DNA of 64,000 bases from the NCBI GenBank assembly GCA_047630175.1, contig JBLHVI010000013.1, positions 1 to 64,000 on the forward strand. Direction: 5' to 3'. This stretch comes from UBA4582 sp047630175. Its GTDB lineage: Bacteria; Pseudomonadota; Gammaproteobacteria; Pseudomonadales; Azotimanducaceae. This document shows positions 42,923 through 52,118 of this stretch, piece after piece (position 1 is the stretch's first letter; every line of letters starts with the position of its first letter). Position numbers and translations under genes: made by a program. The notes under the pieces were generated by a model that saw only the letters and a list, made by a program, of their open reading frames with translations, had not been told where the DNA came from and did not search any database.

Positions 42923-44805
42923 GCTGACTTTTTATCTGAGGCTGGCTGTTGGCGGGCTCTCTTTAGAAACACCAGTAACAACGATACCGCTGCAGGCGTC
43001 ACCCCTGATATACGACCGGCTTGGCCCACGGTCGACGGACGTACTTGCTCAAGTTTTTGTCTAACTTCGTTCGACAGACCTGTGACCGTTGCATAGCTAA
43101 AGGTTTCAGGAATCTCAACATTATGTTGGGCCAGCACGCGGTTGATTTCTTCCTGCTGGCGATCAATATAACCCGCATATTTCAAATCAATCTCGATCTG
43201 ATCGTTAACTTCGATATCGGCCCAATCGAGGTTAACGGCACGCAGCAAGTCGGCTATCTGAACGTTTGGCCGCTTTATAAGGTCTGCCAATGAGTACTCA
43301 CGGCTTAACGCCTGACCTAGCACCTGCTCTACGGCTGCATCGCCCTGCTGACACCAGTGCTTTGCCATCAATAGCTTGCGGCTATCAATTGCCTCGACCT
43401 TTTCCTGATAGCGCTGCCAACGGGCGTCATTGACTAGACCAAGTTCTCGGCCTTTAGCGGTTAAGCGTCGATCTGCATTATCTTGACGCAAAATTAGGCG
43501 ATATTCGGCACGACTGGTAAACATTCGGTACGGTTCTTTGGTACCCATAGTAATTAAATCATCAATCAAAACGCCAATATATGCCTCATTACGGGCCGGG
43601 CAGAAGGGTGCTTGGCCCAAGTGCTGGTTTGCCGCATTGATCCCAGCAATCAATCCCTGAGCTGCCGCTTCCTCATAGCCGGTGGTGCCATTGATCTGGC
43701 CAGCAAAATAGAGCCCTCCCAGATGGCGGGTTTCTAACGATGACTTGAGCTCGCGCGGCTCAAAGAAATCATATTCTATAGCGTAGCCTGGGCGTGTTAT
43801 GTGCGCTTTCTCAAAACCCTTGATGCTGCGTACCAAGGCCATTTGCACATCAAACGGCAGGCTCGTTGAAATGCCATTGGGATACAACTCGTGCGTATTA
43901 AGACCCTCAGGCTCGATAAAAATCTGGTGGCTGTTCTTATCCGCAAAACGCACAACCTTATCTTCAATAGACGGACAATAGCGTGGGCCAACGCCATCAA
44001 TTTCACCCGTAAACAATGGCGATCGATCTAAACCGGCACGTATAATGTCATGCGTTTCGGCCGAGGTATGAGTGATATAGCAGTTAACCTGCGCTGGGTG
44101 GTCTGCTGTGGTTCCCATATAGGACATGACAGGTCGAGGCTGATCACCCGGCTGAGCTTCCAGACCAGCATAATTAACTGTTTTACCATCGATACGCGGC
44201 GGCGTGCCTGTTTTAAGTCGCCCAACGCTAAATGGCAACTCCCGCAATCGTTGTGCCAAACGATTCGAGGGTGCATCTCCGGCACGACCGCCCGCCTGCT
44301 TCTGCAGACCCACATGAATAATACCGCCAAGGAAGGTGCCGACTGTCAATATCACGGCATCCGCAAAAAAACGCAAGCCGGTGTCTGTAACAACCCCGGT
44401 GACGCGCTCGCCGGTGACGATCAAGTCATCCACAGATTGCTGAAAAAGGTGCAAGTTGGGTTGATTTTCTAGGTAACCACGAATGGCGTGCTTGTAAAGT
44501 TGGCGGTCGGCTTGAGCGCGCGTGGCCCGCACAGCAGGACCCTTACGGGAATTCAAGGTACGAAAGTGAATCCCTGCATGGTCTGCGGCCAATGCCATTA
44601 CGCCCCCTAGGGCATCAATCTCTTTAACCAGATGGCTCTTACCAATCCCTCCAATCGCAGGATTGCAAGACATCTGGCCTAGTGTTTCAATATTTTGAGT
44701 CAATAACAGCGTCGACACACCCATCCGAGCTGATGCCAGGGCAGCCTCGGTGCCAGCATGGCCACCACCGACGACGATTACAGCAAAACGATTAGGATAA
44801 TCCAT
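42919..44805 (-). CDS. mnmG: tRNA uridine-5-carboxymethylaminomethyl modification enzyme MnmG
   Basis: FAD enzyme that with MnmE modifies the wobble uridine of several tRNAs. The FAD-binding GGGHAGTEAALASARMG is near residue 13, and GCNPAIGGIGK-like SCNPAIGGIGKSHLVKE near 47; 628 residues is normal. A candidate SlmA site lies inside the gene at 43290. Confidence 0.98.
   Translation of the reverse strand: MDYPNRFAVIVVGGGHAGTEAALASARMGVSTLLLTQNIETLGQMSCNPAIGGIGKSHLVKEIDALGGVMALAADHAGIHFRTLNSRKGPAVRATRAQADRQLYKHAIRGYLENQPNLHLFQQSVDDLIVTGERVTGVVTDTGLRFFADAVILTVGTFLGGIIHVGLQKQAGGRAGDAPSNRLAQRLRELPFSVGRLKTGTPPRIDGKTVNYAGLEAQPGDQPRPVMSYMGTTADHPAQVNCYITHTSAETHDIIRAGLDRSPLFTGEIDGVGPRYCPSIEDKVVRFADKNSHQIFIEPEGLNTHELYPNGISTSLPFDVQMALVRSIKGFEKAHITRPGYAIEYDFFEPRELKSSLETRHLGGLYFAGQINGTTGYEEAAAQGLIAGINAANQHLGQAPFCPARNEAYIGVLIDDLITMGTKEPYRMFTSRAEYRLILRQDNADRRLTAKGRELGLVNDARWQRYQEKVEAIDSRKLLMAKHWCQQGDAAVEQVLGQALSREYSLADLIKRPNVQIADLLRAVNLDWADIEVNDQIEIDLKYAGYIDRQQEEINRVLAQHNVEIPETFSYATVTGLSNEVRQKLEQVRPSTVGQAGRISGVTPAAVSLLLVFLKRARQQPASDKKSA
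43290..43301. promoter_or_regulatory. Candidate SlmA-binding site in mnmG
   Basis: ATGAGTACTCAC differs at one end base from the E. coli SlmA 12-mer GTGAGTACTCAC. Its central ten bases form a perfect palindrome. Confidence 0.35.
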
Positions 44806-44906
44806 GGGGTCAACAGCAAAGAATTCGGGTCAGCAAGTATACGGACGCTTGCCGTAATGTCCATGCTAACCCATTGACAACTCAAAGGCTTTCTAGCCAG
44901 CGAGGC

Positions 44907-46271
44907 TCATTTACCAATACAAAAACTCGAAAATATACGACCCAGCAGGTCATCGCTCGAAAATTCACCAGTGATCTCATTCAATGCCTCGTGGGCCTGA
45001 CGTAATTCTTCCGCAAGTAATTCTCCAGCACGATACACCAATAATTGCTCTTTACCGGCGGCTACCGCACGCGCTGCACGATGCAGCGCATCGAGATGTC
45101 GACTACGGGCTATAAACTGTCCTTCGATTTGTGTGTCTAACCCCATCAATTGCTGAACCTTGTCAGTCAGCACTTGTAAACCATCGCCAGCAACAGCAGA
45201 AATGCCAATCACAGGCAGCTCAAAATCTAGGTTCTGAGCCAGTGGCTGCTTATCGATTTTATTCAAAACCACCAATTTGACACCACTTTCACCGGTTTCC
45301 GCCTGAAGTTGCAGGGCCTGCTCACGCCAGTCAGACGCATGTGCCGCGTAATCAATCAGCAGTAAAATAATATCCGCCTGTAATATTTCCTGTCTAGCTC
45401 GGCGAATACCTTCTTTTTCAACCAGGTCGTCGCTATCACGCAAACCGGCCGTATCAACGAGACGCAGCGGCACGCCGTCAAGATGGATGTATTCGTTGAC
45501 GACATCCCGAGTGGTCCCCGGAACACTGGTAACAATGGATGTCTCACGGCCGCTGTAGTAATTCATTAGGCTGGATTTACCCGCATTCGGTCGGCCTGCG
45601 AATACTAGCGTGATGCCTTCCCGCAATAGCGCGCCCTGTTGCGTTTGAAGCTGCGTCTCTACCAAAGCCGCCTCGATCTCTGCCAATGCCACCTCAATAT
45701 GACTATCAGCCAAGAAATCCACTTCCTCCTCAGGGAAATCTATAGCGGCTTCGATATACATTCGCAGTCGAATAACTTGTTCATTAAGGCCATGGATGCG
45801 CTCCGAGAAACGACCCTGAAGAGACCTCACAGCGCTCTTCGCTGCTCGCTGGCTAACACTATCGATTAAATCTGCGATGGCCTCCGCCTGAGCCAAATCG
45901 ATTTTATCATTAAGGAACGCGCGTTGAGAAAACTCGCCAGGTTCAGCAAGACGGGCGCCGCAAGAAACAACGCGGTTAAGCAGCATGTCCATAACGATAG
46001 GACCGCCATGACCTTGCAGCTCAAGCACATCTTCACCAGTGAAAGAGTGAGGTCCGGCAAAAAATAAGGCAATGCCTTGATCTATAGCGTCACCATTGGC
46101 CTCGGTGAAAGTTGCCAATTGTGCCAGCCTAGGTTCTGGTAGATAACCAATGACATGCTTCGCAATGTCGCGAGCATGTTGACCAGAGACCCTGACAATT
46201 CCGACACCACCCCGACCAGCCGGCGTCGCTATGGCCGCGATTGTATCCTGTTGGATGCCAGACCCGCTCAT
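44907..46271 (-). CDS. mnmE: tRNA modification GTPase MnmE
   Basis: Partner of MnmG in wobble uridine modification. 454 residues: N-terminal folate-binding domain (DTIAAIATPAGRGGVGIVR), G domain with GRPNAGKSSLMN near residue 222, and the C-terminal catalytic cysteine in FCIGK. The ATG shares its A with the yidC stop (TGATG). Confidence 0.98.
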   Translation of the reverse strand: MSGSGIQQDTIAAIATPAGRGGVGIVRVSGQHARDIAKHVIGYLPEPRLAQLATFTEANGDAIDQGIALFFAGPHSFTGEDVLELQGHGGPIVMDMLLNRVVSCGARLAEPGEFSQRAFLNDKIDLAQAEAIADLIDSVSQRAAKSAVRSLQGRFSERIHGLNEQVIRLRMYIEAAIDFPEEEVDFLADSHIEVALAEIEAALVETQLQTQQGALLREGITLVFAGRPNAGKSSLMNYYSGRETSIVTSVPGTTRDVVNEYIHLDGVPLRLVDTAGLRDSDDLVEKEGIRRARQEILQADIILLLIDYAAHASDWREQALQLQAETGESGVKLVVLNKIDKQPLAQNLDFELPVIGISAVAGDGLQVLTDKVQQLMGLDTQIEGQFIARSRHLDALHRAARAVAAGKEQLLVYRAGELLAEELRQAHEALNEITGEFSSDDLLGRIFSSFCIGK

Positions 46272-47977
46272 CAGCCGGCTTTTTCAACTTGCCGTGTTAC
46301 AAACCATTGCTGTGCAATAGACAGCAGATTATTCACGAGCCAATACAGTACCAAACCACTGGGGAACCATAAAAAGAAAAAAGTAAACATGACCGGCATA
46401 ACCTTCATCACTTTAGCTTGCATAGGATCCGGCGGCTCAGGCTGCATCATCTGCGTAACAAACATAGATGCGCCCATTAAGATCGGTAAAACAAAATATG
46501 GATCCATCACTGATAGATCATTTATCCACAGCATAAACGGTGCTTGACGCAACTCGTAGCTCTCCATCAAGGTCCAATAGAGCGCCAGAAAAACCGGCAT
46601 TTGCAAAACAATAGGCAAGCATCCGCCAAGTGGATTAGCGCCTTCTTTCTTATAAAGCGCCATCATTGCTTGCGTGAATTGCTGCTTGTCGTCGCCGTAG
46701 CGTTCCTTGAGACGAGCCATTTCTGGCTGCAATTTGCGCATTTTCGCCATGGACTTAAAGCCAGCTGCCGACAGCGGGAAAAGCAACGTTTTGACGATAA
46801 TAGTCAGTACTATGATCGCAAGGCCCCAGTTGTTGACATGCTCGTGAACGAAGGTCAACAACGCAAACATAGGTTTTGCCAACCACCAAAGAAAACCATA
46901 GTCCACCGTCAGGTCTAGGCCCGGCGAAATTTCCTCCAACCGATATTGGTCTTTCGGACCAACATAGAACTGTGCACCACGGCTCCCCGATGCGCCAGGC
47001 GCCAGGGTCCAACTGGGCGACGTAAAGCCGAACAAATAAGCGTCCTTATTAGTGAGTTTACGTGCATGGAAGGTATGTTTGGCGTCTTTATCTTTTGGCA
47101 CCCAAGCGGTCACAAAGTAATGTTGAACCATTGCCATGTAACCCCCTTCAACAACGGTCTTGTAGGGCGTCTCTTCTAGGTCATCAAATTCCACCTTGGT
47201 GTAAGGCGTGTCAACTGTGAACGTAGCCCCTCCAGTATAAGGTTTCAACCCCATCGCATTTTCATCAATCATCACCGGAGATTGACCATCACGCTTGATC
47301 TGGCCAAACAAAGCTACTTTCCAGTCGCTATTACCGTTGTTAGCTACTACGTAGTCTACGTCTACTAAATAATCATCGCGACGCAGGGTGAAACGTTTAA
47401 TGATGTCGACGCCGTTGTTAGTCAGGGTTAAATCGACTTGCACCTGATCATTACCTGCACGTAATTGATAATCTTGCCGTTCCGCTACAAATAGCGGCCG
47501 GCCGGCGGCCGTATCTGTGCCATTTGTACCAATTAAGCCGCTTTGCGCCGCGTAGGCATTACCTGGATCCATCAGGACGAAAGGAATATCGGGATTATCG
47601 ATGAGCGCTGGAAACTTAACCAAGGAAGCTTTCACGATGTCACCGCCACGGGTGTCAATCGTGACATTTAAAACGTCCGTTGTGACCGTGATATACCGGG
47701 CACCCTGCTGATTCAATGAAGGCACGCTAGGTGCTTCAGGCGCTTCTGATAGGATGCTGTCCGTGGGGATATCGGCTGAAGATGAGTCCAATAACGCCGT
47801 GTCATACCCTGGCAAAGCGTTACTGCTTATGTCCGCATTACTCATGGTGTTGCTATTGTCGGCAACGATGGCAACGGGCTCAGTCCGACCGCTGCCGTAG
47901 TCATCATTCCAGGCTAAAATTAGCATGTAAGTCGTCACAGCTAAGCCGAGCAAGATTAAGATGCGTTGAAAATCCAT
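46271..47977 (-). CDS. yidC: Membrane protein insertase YidC
   Basis: Inserts and folds inner-membrane proteins, including Fo subunits encoded nearby. 568 residues: an N-terminal membrane anchor (MDFQRILILLGLAVTTYML), a large periplasmic beta domain, then five conserved membrane segments with GGCLPIVLQMPVFLALYW near residue 450. ATG 47977 is chosen on the family N-terminus; an in-frame start at 48073 runs into the yidD region without family match. Confidence 0.97.
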   Translation of the reverse strand: MDFQRILILLGLAVTTYMLILAWNDDYGSGRTEPVAIVADNSNTMSNADISSNALPGYDTALLDSSSADIPTDSILSEAPEAPSVPSLNQQGARYITVTTDVLNVTIDTRGGDIVKASLVKFPALIDNPDIPFVLMDPGNAYAAQSGLIGTNGTDTAAGRPLFVAERQDYQLRAGNDQVQVDLTLTNNGVDIIKRFTLRRDDYLVDVDYVVANNGNSDWKVALFGQIKRDGQSPVMIDENAMGLKPYTGGATFTVDTPYTKVEFDDLEETPYKTVVEGGYMAMVQHYFVTAWVPKDKDAKHTFHARKLTNKDAYLFGFTSPSWTLAPGASGSRGAQFYVGPKDQYRLEEISPGLDLTVDYGFLWWLAKPMFALLTFVHEHVNNWGLAIIVLTIIVKTLLFPLSAAGFKSMAKMRKLQPEMARLKERYGDDKQQFTQAMMALYKKEGANPLGGCLPIVLQMPVFLALYWTLMESYELRQAPFMLWINDLSVMDPYFVLPILMGASMFVTQMMQPEPPDPMQAKVMKVMPVMFTFFFLWFPSGLVLYWLVNNLLSIAQQWFVTRQVEKAG

Positions 47978-47999
47978 AGATGGCTCTCGAAATAAACGG

Positions 48000-48254
48000 T
48001 TAATCAATCTGGGCGCCGCGGCGTAATGTTGGATTGTCGGCAGCTGATGGAACAGGATCGTAACCGCCAGCATGGAAGGGGTGACATTTGCTAATGCGCT
48101 TCAGGCCAAGTTTGCCGCCCTGCCAGAGCCCATGTTGCTCAATAGCTTCCTGCGTGTAGTGCGAGCATGTAGGGAGGAAGCGGCAACGGGGCCCTATTAG
48201 GCTGCTGATGCACAGTTGGTAGAAACGTATCACATATAACACCAGACGCTTCAT
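48000..48254 (-). CDS. yidD: Membrane protein insertion efficiency factor YidD
   Basis: 84-residue cysteine-containing protein (FYQLCISSLIGPRCRFLPTC, then SHYTQEAI and KCHPFHAGGYDPVP), matching the YidD family, thought to assist insertion by YidC. In its usual place between rnpA and yidC. Confidence 0.96.
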   Translation of the reverse strand: MKRLVLYVIRFYQLCISSLIGPRCRFLPTCSHYTQEAIEQHGLWQGGKLGLKRISKCHPFHAGGYDPVPSAADNPTLRRGAQID

Positions 48255-48327
48255 TTTGGCCGTGCCCAGAGAGATGAGTTAAACGATGGTGTTTTGCGGT
48301 AGGTGCTCAATTTAATTGATGTGAACA

Positions 48328-48711
48328 TCATCGTGTCGATACTTTGCTGAACAGACTCAGCCAATTTTTTGCAAGTATACGGGCTAATTGTTCGTTATTC
48401 AGCTTTGCCACACCTAAGCGTGTAACAATAACAATGTCCACGCCCGCTTGCTTGTGCCCTAACGCGTTGTTTTGGTTGCAAAGCGTTCTAAAGGACTCTC
48501 GAATCGCTCGTTTGATCCGACTGCGCTGCACTGATTTAGCAGCAGATTTCTTACCAACCACCATCCCAAGTCGGGAAAAACCCAATTTATTGTTATGACC
48601 TAACACCAGTATCTCTCTGCCGCTTACTCGATAGTCGCTGGCTTTGAAAACGGCGTCGAACTCACGAGATTCGTGTAATCTGTAACTGGGAGGAAAGCCT
48701 TGGGCAGTCAT
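48328..48711 (-). CDS. rnpA: Ribonuclease P protein component
   Basis: Protein cofactor of the RNA enzyme that matures tRNA 5' ends. The RNase P signature KSVQRSRIKRAIRESFR lies near residue 59; 127 residues is typical. It follows rpmH, with an untranslated gap of 112 bases. Confidence 0.96.
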   Translation of the reverse strand: MTAQGFPPSYRLHESREFDAVFKASDYRVSGREILVLGHNNKLGFSRLGMVVGKKSAAKSVQRSRIKRAIRESFRTLCNQNNALGHKQAGVDIVIVTRLGVAKLNNEQLARILAKNWLSLFSKVSTR

Positions 48712-48823
48712 TATTGAGCTACTCGTGGCTTTACTTGTTGCAGCATTTTTGCAGAATTTATATGACGTGTGGGACTACGATCGATTTAATAAAATCAACG
48801 CGCTTACGTCATATGGCAGCAGA

Positions 48824-48958
48824 TTATACGGTAAGTTCTTTACGGCCCTTGGCACGCCGACGTTTGATAACTATTCGGCCATTTTTTGTGGCCATACGTG
48901 CACGGAAACCGTGAGCTCTGTTGCGTTTTAAAACGCTCGGCTGGAATGTTCTTTTCAT
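48824..48958 (-). CDS. rpmH: 50S ribosomal protein bL34
   Basis: 44-residue basic protein, MKRTFQPSVLKRNRAHGFR to RRRAKGRKELTV, an unmistakable bL34. It marks the left edge of oriC and is divergent from dnaA, the classical bacterial origin layout. First gene of the rpmH-rnpA-yidD-yidC block behind the promoter at 48998-49026. Confidence 0.98.
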   Translation of the reverse strand: MKRTFQPSVLKRNRAHGFRARMATKNGRIVIKRRRAKGRKELTV

Positions 48959-48997
48959 CTGAGTTACACCGGTGAGGGGGGTTTAAAAAGAGGCGAG

Positions 48998-49026
48998 ATT
49001 GTAAAGAACGTGAGCGCAACAGTCAA
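48998..49026 (-). promoter_or_regulatory. Sigma-70 promoter of rpmH
   Basis: On the minus strand TTGACT, a 17-base spacer, then TACAAT, 40 bases upstream of rpmH. Close to consensus and correctly spaced. Confidence 0.75.
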
Positions 49027-49068
49027 ACTGTGAATTAACTTTCGGGAACTGCTGCAGTGCAGCTTTTT

Positions 49069-49339
49069 GCGATTTGTAGATTTTCTATAATTAGTAAATT
49101 ATTTATAGATATAAAAACTTATTATTACTATTTCTATTAAGAGTACCAAAGCTGTGGATTAGTCGTATTTTATTTTAATTTTCATCACGTTAGGGCAAAG
49201 AAAAGGCTGTTACTAAGTAGCCGAGTAGCTGGTACTAAGGTGTGGATAACCTGTGGGTTAAACGCGTATTTATCCACAGGCTGCTGGTTGTCGCCGAGGT
49301 ATGCCTTTTTATACACAAGTTACCCACAGGTTATTCACC
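49069..49339. other. Chromosomal replication origin oriC
   Basis: Positions 49081-49140 are an A+T-rich stretch (only 6 G/C in 60 bases) suited to DNA unwinding. DnaA-box-like 9-mers follow: TGTGGATTA 49153, perfect TGTGGATAA 49241, TGTGGGTTA 49252, perfect TTATCCACA 49270, TTATACACA 49309, TTACCCACA 49320 and TTATTCACC 49331 (the first three in reverse orientation). It lies between rpmH and dnaA, the standard place in Pseudomonas relatives. The unwinding stretch is on the rpmH side of the boxes. The remaining bases to dnaA (49340-49530) hold the dnaA leader. Confidence 0.9.
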
Positions 49340-49530
49340 GCTTATGTACTGGGTTTAAGCATAAATTATTGATTATTAAGCGTTTTAATTAGGAGCTTTT
49401 GTCAGTAACCATTGGCGTGATAGCGCGATTGAGGTTACTATTCGCCACTGCGCTGCGGTCGGTGATTTGATGCCGATGAATGCTAAGGACCCTTTTTTTT
49501 AATTTGTAATACCATTACTCGGAGGCTTTG

Positions 49531-50877
49531 GTGGGAGCAACAATTTGGCAAAAATGCTTGCACAGCCTCGAAGACGAGTTGACCTCACAGCAGTTTAATA
49601 CGTGGATTAAGCCGCTGCAGGCTGAGGATGGCACTAAAGAATTAAGGTTGCTTGCGCCAAATAAATACATTCGCGATCAAGTCAGCGATATGTTTTTGCA
49701 ACGCATTCAGGAACTAGTAGAACTCAATGGCGCCGACAAGCTTTCGGTACAAGCTGTTTCATTGCAGATAGGCTCATCCGCGGGTCCCCCAAGGGCTGGC
49801 TCGGGTAACGCGCGTTCAGTGGATAATAGTTTTGCGGTGCGTGAAAATTTTTACCCGCTGTTGAACCTTAACAAGGAATTCACGTTCGACACGTTTGTTG
49901 CCGGCCGTTCGAATGAGCTCGCCCGGGCGGCCGCTGTTCAAGTGTCAGAGAATGTCGGTGCAACCTATAAGTGCCTATTGCTGTATGGTGGTGTGGGTCT
50001 TGGCAAAACACATCTGATGCATGCGGTGGGCAATGCCATTTTGGAAAAGCATCCGAAGCTTAAGGTTGCTTATATGTATTCTCAACGGTTTATGGAAGAT
50101 ATGGTGCGGGCTATCGAGCACGGCACCATGTCTGAGTTTACGCAGTACTATCGCACTGTCGACGTATTGTTAATGGATGATATTCAATTTCTTGCGAAAG
50201 GGATGAAATCACAGGAAGAGTTCTTCCATGTGTTTAACCGTTTGCAAGAAAACGGCAGTCAGATAGTGCTGGCGTGTGACCGTTACCCGAAAGAAATTGA
50301 GGGTCTTGAGGAACGCCTCAAGAGCCGTTTTATGTGGGGTATGACAGCGCCAGTCGAACCACCAGAGCTTGAGACGCGAGTAGCAATTCTGCTGAAGAAG
50401 GCCGAAGTGGATGGGGTGTATTTGCCGCCGGACGCAGCCTTCTTTATTGGCGAGAGAATTCGCTCAAATGTGCGTGAATTAGAAGGGGCGCTGCGGCGCG
50501 TTATTGCTAATTCAACCTTTACAGGTCGTGAGATCAGCGTCGAGCAAGTGCGTGAATCCCTCAAAGATCTTATTTCACTGCATGATCGTCAAGTAGGTAT
50601 TGAAAACATCCAAAAAATTGTTGCTGACTACTATAAGATAAGGATCGCAGAGCTGCATTCAAAGAGGCGAACACGGTCTATTGCAAGACCACGACAGGTC
50701 GCAATGGCTTTAGCGAAAGAGCTGACAAACCACAGCTTGCCAGAAATAGGCGATGCTTTTGGCGGTAGAGATCATACAACCGTACTGCATGCTGTACGTA
50801 AAGTAGAGGAACTGCGAGAAAGCCATCGCGATATTCGCGAAGACTATAACAATTTACTGCGTATTCTGACCGCTTAA
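49531..50877 (+). CDS. dnaA: Chromosomal replication initiator protein DnaA
   Basis: AAA+ ATPase that binds the oriC boxes and opens the origin. Domain I (TIWQKCLHSLEDELTSQQFN), AAA+ with Walker A GGVGLGKTHLMH near residue 154 and Walker B LLMDDIQFLAKG near 214, and the C-terminal box-binding domain with GRDHTTVLHAVRKV. GTG 49531 is chosen because GGAGG lies five bases upstream; the TTG one codon earlier is too close. Confidence 0.99.
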   Translation: MGATIWQKCLHSLEDELTSQQFNTWIKPLQAEDGTKELRLLAPNKYIRDQVSDMFLQRIQELVELNGADKLSVQAVSLQIGSSAGPPRAGSGNARSVDNSFAVRENFYPLLNLNKEFTFDTFVAGRSNELARAAAVQVSENVGATYKCLLLYGGVGLGKTHLMHAVGNAILEKHPKLKVAYMYSQRFMEDMVRAIEHGTMSEFTQYYRTVDVLLMDDIQFLAKGMKSQEEFFHVFNRLQENGSQIVLACDRYPKEIEGLEERLKSRFMWGMTAPVEPPELETRVAILLKKAEVDGVYLPPDAAFFIGERIRSNVRELEGALRRVIANSTFTGREISVEQVRESLKDLISLHDRQVGIENIQKIVADYYKIRIAELHSKRRTRSIARPRQVAMALAKELTNHSLPEIGDAFGGRDHTTVLHAVRKVEELRESHRDIREDYNNLLRILTA

Positions 50878-50925
50878 CGTGTTCATCGGGGTGAGTGCAG
50901 AGCGTTCGATATGATGGGGCAAACC

Positions 50926-52035
50926 ATGAAATTTCTTGTAGATCGGGATGCATTGTTAGAGCCCTTGCAGTTCGCTTCGAGCGTCGTCGAACGTCGCCAA
51001 GTATTGCCTATTCTTTCTAATCTGCTACTGACCCTTCAGAACGGCGTGTTGTCATTGACGGGTACTGACCAAGAAGTCGAAATGACGGCGAGCACCTCAG
51101 ATCTCATATTGGATCCAAACGGACAAGCAGGTGAGGTCACCGTGCCAGCTCGTAAGTTGGTCGAAATTTGTCGCAGCCTGCCACCTGGTAGCATTGAATT
51201 TAGTCACGCGGGCCACAGACTTAGTATTAGCAGCGGGCCCTTCAAGTCCCATTTAGCGACATTGCCTGCAACAGAGTTCCCCCGTGCCGAGATGGATAAG
51301 CCTCGGGTAGAGTTAACATTGAACGGTAGCGAGTTGAAGCTGCTGCTGGAAAGCACGAGTTTTGCGATGGCGCAGCAGGACGTTCGATATTTTTTTAACG
51401 GTATGCTGATGGAGATCGATAGCACCGGTTTGACGTTTGTAGCGACTAACGGCCAGCGTTTAGCGATTAGGCATTTACCACGTGAGTTTAGTGTTAGTGA
51501 GAAGGTACAGTTTGTCGTACCACGCAAGGGTGTCATCGAACTAGGCCGGATGCTAAAAGACAGTAGCCTTGCGTTGTCAATGCAGTTTTCGGACAACCAT
51601 TTGCAGGTAAAGGCGGGTAATTTTTGTCTGACCACTAAATTGATAGATGGCAGTTACCCCGACTATGAACGAGCGATCCCCGTTGGTGGAGACAAGATAG
51701 TTTTGGTAGATCGACGGGAGTTTAAGGATGCGCTAACGCGAACGTCGATCCTTGCGAACGAAGTTTATCGAAATGTACGGCTAGTACTCTCGTCAGGGAA
51801 TTTGACGATTCATGCCAATAATCCTTTGCAAGAAGAAGCGCAGGAGCGAGTGGCCGTAGAGTACCAGGGCGAAGAAATTGAGATTGGCTTTAATGTGGGA
51901 TATGTTATTGACGCACTGTCTGTTATTGACAGTGATCAGGTGCAGGTTGCTCTGTCAGACAGCCATAGTGCAATGCTGTTAACAGCGCCAGATGATCTGC
52001 AATCGCGCTACGTGGTTAGTCCGATGATGTTGTGA
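50926..52035 (+). CDS. Sliding clamp paralogue (first dnaN copy)
   Basis: A 369-residue beta clamp with all three clamp domains, 48 bases after dnaA. It shares long blocks with the next gene (FAMAQQDVRYF, NGML, RKGV-EL). But the protein-binding pocket differs: residues 174-179 read TNGQRL where E. coli and the second copy have TDGHRL, and the chain ends VVSPMML instead of VVMPMKL. NEKFRG is also replaced by NEVYRN. These changes suggest weaker or different partner binding. The start ATG 50926 has GGGG seven bases upstream. It is intact, so it may well be expressed. Confidence 0.9.
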   Translation: MKFLVDRDALLEPLQFASSVVERRQVLPILSNLLLTLQNGVLSLTGTDQEVEMTASTSDLILDPNGQAGEVTVPARKLVEICRSLPPGSIEFSHAGHRLSISSGPFKSHLATLPATEFPRAEMDKPRVELTLNGSELKLLLESTSFAMAQQDVRYFFNGMLMEIDSTGLTFVATNGQRLAIRHLPREFSVSEKVQFVVPRKGVIELGRMLKDSSLALSMQFSDNHLQVKAGNFCLTTKLIDGSYPDYERAIPVGGDKIVLVDRREFKDALTRTSILANEVYRNVRLVLSSGNLTIHANNPLQEEAQERVAVEYQGEEIEIGFNVGYVIDALSVIDSDQVQVALSDSHSAMLLTAPDDLQSRYVVSPMML

Positions 52036-52092
52036 TGCAAGCCTTGGTACGGTTCGTGAGTCAAAGAGCTGAAGATAATAGGCTGTACGAAA

Positions 52093-52106
52093 AGTAAGTA
52101 CTTACT
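52093..52106. promoter_or_regulatory. Perfect palindrome before the second dnaN; SlmA-site-like
   Basis: AGTAAGTACTTACT is its own reverse complement. The inner GTAAGTACTTAC (52094-52105) matches the E. coli SlmA 12-mer at ten positions, with a purine/pyrimidine change symmetric in the two arms. It ends a few bases before the ribosome binding site AGGA of the second dnaN. It could be an operator, a nucleoid-occlusion site or a short hairpin. Confidence 0.4.
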
Positions 52107-52118
52107 ATAGGAATACCG

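Noticed and set aside
46522..46530. Perfect DnaA box TTATCCACA inside yidC
   Set aside because: A single 9-mer is expected by chance about once in 130 kb on both strands, and no cluster surrounds it.
48714..48931. Two plus-strand open frames opposite rpmH and the rnpA leader
   Set aside because: They are antisense to rpmH and have low-complexity, non-protein-like composition.
49051..49068. Short hairpin GCTGC-AGT-GCAGC followed by five Ts at the rpmH edge of oriC
   Set aside because: The stem is only five pairs and overlaps alternative pairings; no transcript on the plus strand is expected to end here.
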